Below are positions 58,601-64,000 of a stretch of DNA of 64,000 nucleotides, piece by piece. Below the pieces are notes generated by a model that was not told where the DNA came from, did no database searches, and was given only the letters and a program-made list of their open reading frames with translations. The first letter of the stretch is position 1. The number at the start of each line of letters is the position of its first letter. Both the position numbers and the translations under genes were made by a program. The DNA is from Amphibalanus amphitrite (lineage: Eukaryota > Arthropoda > Thecostraca > Balanomorpha > Balanidae): contig NW_024882208.1 of the NCBI RefSeq assembly GCF_019059575.1, positions 186,001 to 250,000 on the forward strand, written 5' to 3'.

Positions 58601-61600
58601 TTTTCCGCGACTTCCATCCGTACACGTTCCCCGGTAACAAGGACACGCACGGCATCAACACGGCCCGGCTGGCAGAGGTGTGGATGGACGACTACAAGCG
58701 GCTCTTCTACCTCAATCGGCCCGATCTGCAGGTATGAGGGGGGAGGGGTGCTGCTCTTCTACCGAACCGGCCAGACGTGCAGGTATAGGGGGAGGGGTCA
58801 GTGGAGGGGTTGGCTATTCCTACCTGAACCTGTCCGACCTGCAGTTATGTGGGGGAGGGTGAGGGTGCCTTTTGACGTTTAGCGGTGCAGAGCTCGACAT
58901 CTAGTTTAAAATGTCGCGACAGCCTGTGAGCATTGCAGTGCATATTGGAGATACCAGACACAGCTACTAGCCCACTCGCTGGAAGGCTGACTTTAGCACG
59001 GGCACGGAATTCTCCTCCAGTGCCACGTGGCTCCGGGTGTCTGCTCCAGCCTCCGCCACGTGGCACCAGCCTCCCACCTCCCATCTGACCTCCGAGACCA
59101 CACTGACCACTGTCCGTGGGAGTTATAACAGGCCACTGCCGCGCTGGCACGCCCCCTGACCTCAGCGGTATGCGGTTTGCACATTCTGTGGCTGCCGTTA
59201 CTGACGGTATATGACCTTCACTGTACTCCGGCATAGGTCTAGACTCACGAATTGCCGATCAGGGTTCCTATGACCTTATGAACAGAACGGTTTTTCTATG
59301 GTGGAGATTCTTGTTGGTATCTCCATTGTCCATGGCCTCTGTGAGACATTTATGTTCCATCGTTTTGCCTATATTTATCCTTTACCTCTGTATGTCCTGC
59401 ATGGCTGTATTCTCGTGCGTAACCTGCCTGTGTGTGTTTCCTTCGCCTCTGTTCTGGCCCTCGCTGGTCCTCTGCATGATCCATACCGCCTCCCTGTGAC
59501 CCCTCAGTGACCCTCTGGTGCCCGCTGTGCCCCTCAGGAGATCGACATCGGCTCGGTGACCGAGCGACTGGAGTTCCGACGGCGGATGAAGTGCAAACCG
59601 TTCAAGTGGTACCTGGATAACGTTCTGCCACAGAAGTTCATCCCAGACGAGAACGTGCAGGCCTACGGGCGGGTGAGTGAGAGTCTGAAATTGTCAGTCA
59701 ACGTGATCAGTCACTACTCAGTTCAAGATGAATCAGTTAAGCTTTTGCGATAAAGGCTTAGTCACTTCGGAAATATGTTCTTCCAGTGACACGTTACTAC
59801 CTTCGATTGAGATAGCGTTTGCTCTTGTATCCTGTAGGCGGAATATTTTGCTTAGTCTACATTCGCCAGATATTGGAGCGCTGAGCTGCACAAAGGGTAG
59901 GTATCATTGCTATTCACGGTCGTGAGTGACCTTTGCTATTTTTGCTGCACTGGCTGGCTGTGTTGCAGTGGTTCCGGTCCGCTCTGTGCCATGTACATAC
60001 CATGATTCACCAGCGGCCTATGTTGAGGTCGGGTGCTGTGTTTGTCGTGTCAGTGTGTACCCCCCCCCCCCCCCCCGCCCTGACACCGTCTCCGACTGAC
60101 GCCGGCGCGCGGCAGGTCACCTCTGTTATAGCGCCCCTGTGTCTGGACAATCTGGACAGGGAGAATGACAACGGCGACGCCTACCCCCTGGGCCTGTACG
60201 ACTGTGTCAACGCCCCCTGGCGCAACGAGGTACCCCCGCCCCCCGCCCCCGCCCCCATAGACAGGGCACGGCACGGGGCGCACGGACGGACACGGCACGG
60301 CACGGACACGGCTGCACCCCTCTCTCCGCTCCCGTTACGCCCCTCTGCCTGTGGACTGGCCCCCCTCTTCTCTGGTCTACTGTCCCCTCTACCCACCGAC
60401 GAACAGCGGAGTGAGATATCCACCCCTGGTGACACGGACATTGAATGTGGACGCAACCAAGGACTTTTGGGGACCTTGCACCACACCCGGACATTCTGGT
60501 GACCTTCCAGACTCTTACGCACCCTGGTGACCTTGGACGACCCCTGGTGACCCCGGGTGACCTCTCTCCCTCACTCTGGGCCTGTCACAGGTGGCGAGTA
60601 ACAAAACGACGCCGCGCCTGTGTCTGGACATGCTGCAGAGGAACGAAGACTCGCCGTACAACCTGGGGGTCTACGTGTGCCACAACTACGTGGCCGCCTC
60701 CCAGGTGGCTGACACACCCTCCCGCTCTCACGGCGCACTCCTACACCCTCCCACCCGCTCTCACGGCGCACGTCCTTCTGTCTGGTCTCATCCGTTTGGT
60801 ACTGCACATTGGCGTGTTGGGAATGTTTCACATCACGCATGGTTGGGCTATGGTTCCTGGCTGGATGGCACGAAGGATGCACTGCTCAGCAGGATGTAAT
60901 GGTGGTATGATTTGAGGCATTCTGTTGGTTATGCTGATCGCTGAAACCATCTGTCTGATTATTTTAGCTTCTGGTCACTTCGTTTTGCTATCATGTTTTG
61001 TCCCAAATGTACATCGCCAACTTGCCAAACAAAATACAGCTCACTTACTTTCAGCTAAGAAGTAAAAACTCGTACTCTATTGGCTTGTTACGTCTCTCCC
61101 ATTCCGCTGCTTCCCGCTCTGACCCTTGCTGTGTCGGCCGCCGTCAGATGTTCTCTCTGAGTAACAAGGGCCAGCTGCGGCGCGAGGAGGTGTGTGCCAC
61201 CGTCCAGCGGCGCTCCTCGCTGGTGATGATGACCCGCTGTACCAGCGGCGGCAGGGACCAGATCTGGACACTCGACCCGGTGAGAAGGCAGGCTGGGCTC
61301 GGTCGGCGGAGGGGGCAGGCTGGGCTCGGTCGGCGGAGGGGGCAGGCTGGGCTCGGTCGGCGGAGACGGCTGGGCTCGGTCGGGGGAGGGGGCTGGGTCT
61401 GGGTCGGCGGAGAGGGCTGGCTGGGGCTGGTGAGAAGGGTCTGTGTGCCGGATCGCAATGGGTTTGACGATTTTGTCTTGCAGTGGGCTTGTGCTTTCTA
61501 ACCAGGGAAAAAATGGTAAAAGCGTAGACTTTTTGTACAGATAGTGTACAGTGGTCTGTGGTAAGATATATAATACGGTCAGCTGCAATAATTTTATCTG

Positions 61601-61872
61601 TCGCATTGAACCTTCTGGCTGTGGTAATTAAGCATTTCACCCGTCATTTCGCTTGTAAATGCTCTATTCAGTGTGTCTATGTAAGCTCCCTCAGTGACCT
61701 GACCCCGCGCCGGGTGTGCCCCCCTCCTCCCCAGCGCGGCTACCTGCGACACGAGAGCACCGGTCTGTGTCTGGACCGAGAGGGCCTCAACTCGGGGGAC
61801 GACGTGATGGCTACCACGTGCACCGGCCGGCTGGGACAGGTGTGGTACTTTGACACCGGCCGGACCGTGTGA
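43681..61872 (+). CDS. Pgant3: Polypeptide N-acetylgalactosaminyltransferase, Pgant3-like, thirteen exons
   Basis: Exons 43681-44092, 44301-44445, 44829-44995, 51037-51220, 51687-51804, 53324-53415, 58240-58357, 58546-58731, 59538-59672, 60116-60229, 60591-60704, 61148-61279, 61735-61872 (stop TGA). With one of the two 114-bp exons the protein is 646 aa; with both, 684. GT27 enzymes add GalNAc to Ser/Thr in the Golgi, starting mucin-type O-glycans. The ATG at 43681 puts a type II anchor ([18 protein letters not shown]) near residues 13-30; an in-frame ATG at 43618 would add 21 residues. Catalytic marks: VDDFSDR, the Mn-binding DSH at 294-296, [20 protein letters not shown] near 402-408, and [18 protein letters not shown] ricin-type lectin domain follows from about residue 520, with CLD and QIW/QVW motifs. 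The phrases [19 protein letters not shown] and EEVCATVQ point to Pgant3. Divergent from HEATR3. Confidence 0.94.
44996..51036 (+). other. GalNAc-transferase intron 3 (6 kb)
   Basis: The longest intron, GC-rich over 46300-50400. No exon, RNA gene or TIR element recognised. GTGGATAGGAGAGGAG is repeated directly at about 50178 and 50268, with AAGGAGAGGAGCTC nearby. Many open frames are GC artefacts without family similarity. Confidence 0.55.
51805..53323 (+). other. GalNAc-transferase intron 5
   Basis: GT-AG intron containing the degenerate CTGACACA-type minisatellite (52495-52715). An alternative in-frame acceptor TTTCAG ends at 53266 and would add 19 residues to exon 6. Confidence 0.6.
52495..52715. 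repeat. Nested minisatellite of about 10-bp phrases
   Basis: Repeats of phrases such as CAGCCTGACACA and CATGACACATACGACACAG. The stretch CACCGACACACTGACA occurs twice in similar surroundings about 95-100 bp apart, giving a higher-order unit over the 10-bp one. Confidence 0.75.
53378..53620 (+). repeat. Tandem triplication spanning GalNAc-transferase exon 6 donor
   Basis: The exon end GAGAGGAGAGGCACCGCCGC then CGACCCCACACG|GTCAGTGA recurs twice in the intron. The copies have donor-like CACACG|GTTAGT after 53499 and CACACG|GTCAGT after 53597. The first copy is 84 nt downstream. Reading on from the true donor stays open through it, so its use would add 28 residues in frame. Confidence 0.85.
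53416..58239 (+). other. GalNAc-transferase intron 6 (4.8 kb)
   Basis: Begins with two copies of the exon 6 end. It contains short tandem repeats: a unit around CGGCTTTAGACCGCAG at 54160-54290, CTGCTGATTACCACCTGCTG at 54480-54565, and a 24-bp unit around GTGGAAATGGCAGCGACATC at 55395-55490. Six TGACCT half-sites cluster at 58010-58210 just before exon 7. No exon recognised. Confidence 0.6.
58310..58440 (+). repeat. Degenerate duplication of GalNAc-transferase exon 7 end
   Basis: The exon end GGACGTCTGGGGAGGCGAG then AACCTCGAGATGTCC is echoed 70-80 nt into the intron as GGACTTCTAGGGAGGCGAG then ATCATCGAGATGTCG. The copy has a stop and no donor. Confidence 0.7.
58695..58850 (+). repeat. Tandem triplication spanning GalNAc-transferase exon 8 donor
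   Basis: The exon end CTCTTCTACCTCAATCGG then CCCGATCTGCAG|GTATGAGG is followed by two diverged copies. The first keeps a donor (GTGCAG|GTATAG, after 58782). The second has lost it (CTGCAG|TTATGT). The true intron starts GTATGA, so extension to the first decoy would stop at once. Confidence 0.85.
58732..59537 (+). other. GalNAc-transferase intron 8
   Basis: Starts with the duplicated exon 8 ends; the rest shows no recognisable feature. Introns 9 (59673-60115), 10 (60230-60590), 11 (60705-61147) and 12 (61280-61734) are also free of genes. Intron 9 has a C-run near 60061. Intron 11 begins with two copies of a 33-bp unit containing CCGCTCTCACGGCGCAC. Confidence 0.6.
60116..60229 (+). CDS. Pgant3: GalNAc-transferase exon 10, first of two duplicate lectin exons
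   Basis: 114 bp, phase 0 at both ends, 38 codons. It holds the lectin alpha-subdomain motif [11 protein letters not shown] and ends [14 protein letters not shown]. It shares with the next exon the frame V-x-S, LCLD, R, Y-x-LG-x-Y-x-C-x-N. Acceptor GGCAG, donor GAG|GTACCC. Compared with its twin it is richer in acidic residues in the loop ([10 protein letters not shown]). Probably used alternatively with exon 11. Confidence 0.85.
60591..60704 (+). CDS. Pgant3: GalNAc-transferase exon 11, second of two duplicate lectin exons
   Basis: Also 114 bp, phase 0 at both ends, 38 codons. It reads [20 protein letters not shown] and ends VAASQ. This version resembles fly Pgant3 more closely (CLDDLLQNNEKPYN in my recollection of that protein). 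Acceptor GTCACAG, donor CAG|GTGGCT. Joined to exon 12 it continues naturally into [20 protein letters not shown]. Confidence 0.88.
61286..61430 (+). repeat. 27-bp tandem repeat just inside GalNAc-transferase intron 12
   Basis: About five copies of GGCAGGCTGGGCTCGGTCGG plus CGGAGGG, beginning 7 bp after the exon 12 donor. The last copy is followed by GGTGAGAAGG, which repeats the donor sequence GGTGAGAAGG at 61279. The first three units are exactly 27 bp apart, so they read in one frame. Confidence 0.85.
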
Positions 61873-64000
61873 TAGGGACGACTCTAGACACCGCCACACC
61901 GCCGCCTCTGCCGCTGCCGCCGCTGCTGCTTCTGAAGGTTCCTTCGTTACCGCCACTCAGTGTGAAGACTCTATGGATTATCTGGGAAGATTGGCAGCCA
62001 GTTACCGCAGGTGTGCAGCGGAGTAGTGTGGTGGGTGGCGGGTGGGACTGCTCGCAGTACGCGGCCCGGTGATAAGCGGTGAACGGTGTGTGATGAAGTG
62101 ACTGCGTGGTGAGGACTAGGAGCGGTGCTGTGTGGAGAGGTGGACCGCCCGGTTGGGAGGTTGCACCGAGCAATGGAGGTCGGTGAAGAGCGTGCATCGA
62201 GGCAGAACGGGGTCCCTACAGTGCCTGTGCCTATGGCGGGCGGGAGCGGCTGTCTGCTAACCCGTCCGTCTGTGTTATGGAATCTGCTCACCTGAGAGCA
62301 GACTGCTCAGACCGGTCTGGGCCTACCCGCCGGACTGGACTGTCTGGTGTCAGTCCAAACAAATTGAACAGACCGACCCAGGCTTAACTCCTCTGGAAGG
62401 TATGATTCAACTCAACCTCGTCAGTGTGCCTCTGTCGGTGACGACCGGGGCGCCCAGCTCATCTCGACGACAATAACTCAGTATACCCAGCCTCATCTTC
62501 AGTACTGGACAACCCCCAGACCCTCCTGCCTTGTGATGTCCTCTGAAGCCAGCTCCTCGGCAAGTAGGTGGGACAGGTGCTACCTGGGCCATACCCCGGC
62601 TGGAGCCAGGGTCCGGTCGCCGCCGCCAGTGCCTCTCAGAGAACCGCGCTGACCAGTCTGCTGAGTGAGGAGTGTGGGAGTGTGACTGGAGTGCTCCGAG
62701 TTTACAATGAGTTAGATGAGCGAGTTCTCGACGTAAGTGCTCTGAGTTTCCTGAGTCCGTGTGTGTGTGTGTGTGGAGAGAGTTGACGAGAAGTTGTGAC
62801 GTGGCAGGACCTGAGTATGCAGAACATCGCGATGCGCGAGAGTTCTTATTGGTGGAAGGAGGAACTTAGATCGAAGCCAGCGTGGCTTTAGGTCTGTGAT
62901 TGATACAATTGGCTATTATATCAGCTGATAATGGTGGCTATCAGCCGCCGGACTTGTATCTAATATCTCTGGGCTGAGAGTAGTCGGCCCAAGCAATAAG
63001 GGGATGAATAAGACAGGATATAATTGTTATCAGTGATCGTGCACGCATTCGAGGAAACACGAGCGCCGTAGAATCATCTGATGAGCTTGTGTGGAGTCCC
63101 GAGTGACCCATTAGGCCCATAGTGACCCTAATTGACCCTTAAATGACGCGAATCCTGCCGGGGCTGAACCTGATGTGGTCTCGATATCTCTGTTGCATAT
63201 TATCCGTGTGGAACGCTTTCCGCATTCCCGATCACATACTATGTAAGACAAGCGCCGGATGAAGTTGGTCCAGGAAATACCGATTGGATGTTCGTGGAAT
63301 TACAATGAACTCCTGGAACCAGTTTGCATGCTACTATTGGCTGGGCCCGCACTGAATTGATTTCGCTTGTCCCGCGTGGTTTCGCGATGTTTTGGGGAGG
63401 ACTCGAATGACGCTACCGATAGCGTGTGGCGTGTCCTGTATGTCCCCCTGGGCCCCTGGCAGCTGCGTGGCGGTCTGCTGTGTTATTTATGGCCTCGAGA
63501 CGGGCCGAGGGACTGAGATCGAGCAGCCGGACTGCAGTGAACTCACGAATGGGGCGTCTGTGAGCGACTCTGCGCGTTTGCGGGACCGCCGCGCCCGGCA
63601 GTGATATAGGGTCACTAGGGCGGTGTTTCATTCCTAGCACGTGTCACATATCGACTGAGAGCCGTCCAGAGGCAGTTACCGCCGGCAGGGCGGACCGCCG
63701 CGTCCGGCACCTACTCACCGTGGCCGTATTTTTCTATGGAGAGAGAGACAGAATACATCAGTTTGTAGGAGAATACAGTGTATATTGATAATTTGAGTCA
63801 TCGAGCGAGTCGCGTGTTCCATGAGCGAGACGTGGAGCAAAAAGCTGGCACAGATGTACGGCGAACAGAAGACCGCGTAGAGCGAGGACAACCCCGGCTA
63901 TGTACAGAACAATACACGGTGCTGCGGGGCGCGCGACCAACAAAACACGTCACACGGGAATGCTATATCCAGAATCCAGAGCCCGCCATCGCAGGGCCCG
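61873..64000. other. GalNAc-transferase 3'UTR and downstream spacer
   Basis: Sequence after the stop codon. No AATAAA was found close by (only AATAAG-type variants near 62995), so the transcript end is not placed. There is a (GT)n run at 62760-62774. No further gene, RNA or mobile element was recognised up to the right edge. Confidence 0.5.

Overview
The window is nuclear DNA of an animal. Genes are split by GT-AG introns, the coding sequence is GC-rich, and microsatellites, minisatellites and terminal-inverted-repeat elements are scattered through introns and spacers. The Patched tail and the Pgant3-type GalNAc-transferase resemble fly proteins most, so an arthropod is likely. A crustacean, possibly a barnacle, is a guess from base composition and gene structure.

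Five protein genes can be assembled exon by exon, with reading phase kept across every junction. (1) patched (ptc), + strand, 1250-10489: the last six exons, running off the left edge. (2) PLGRKT, - strand, 16429-14721: four coding exons, 155 aa. (3) An SLC10/P3-type bile-acid-cotransporter-family gene, + strand, 23650-28495: five exons, 514 aa. (4) HEATR3/Syo1, - strand, 41728-31715: fourteen exons, 637 aa. (5) A Pgant3-like polypeptide GalNAc-transferase, + strand, 43681-61872: thirteen exons, 646 aa if only one of two duplicate lectin exons is used. Orientation alternates: ptc and PLGRKT converge, PLGRKT and SLC10 diverge, SLC10 and HEATR3 converge, HEATR3 and the transferase diverge. A tRNA-Ile(AAT) gene lies in HEATR3 intron 1 on the opposite strand. 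The genes belong to unrelated processes: Hedgehog signalling, a mitochondrial/surface membrane protein, transport, 5S RNP import and Golgi O-glycosylation.

The rest is introns and spacers with non-autonomous elements: a 1.24-kb TIR element with a TA target duplication (19032-20272), a foldback-like element with arms of about 450 bp (29768-31654), a hAT-type MITE with a perfect 8-bp target duplication (37070-37370), a small MITE (21128-21343), a snapback hairpin (36473-36541) and two inverted copies of an interspersed repeat (31944-32774, 41811-42470).

The most unusual theme is local tandem duplication across splice junctions. HEATR3 exon 13 has its 3' splice site and exon head copied about 24 times. 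HEATR3 exon 1 has its donor repeated three more times at 31-bp steps. Exons 6, 7 and 8 of the transferase have duplicated ends. Transferase exons 10 and 11 are whole-exon duplicates of identical length and phase, which look like mutually exclusive lectin exons.
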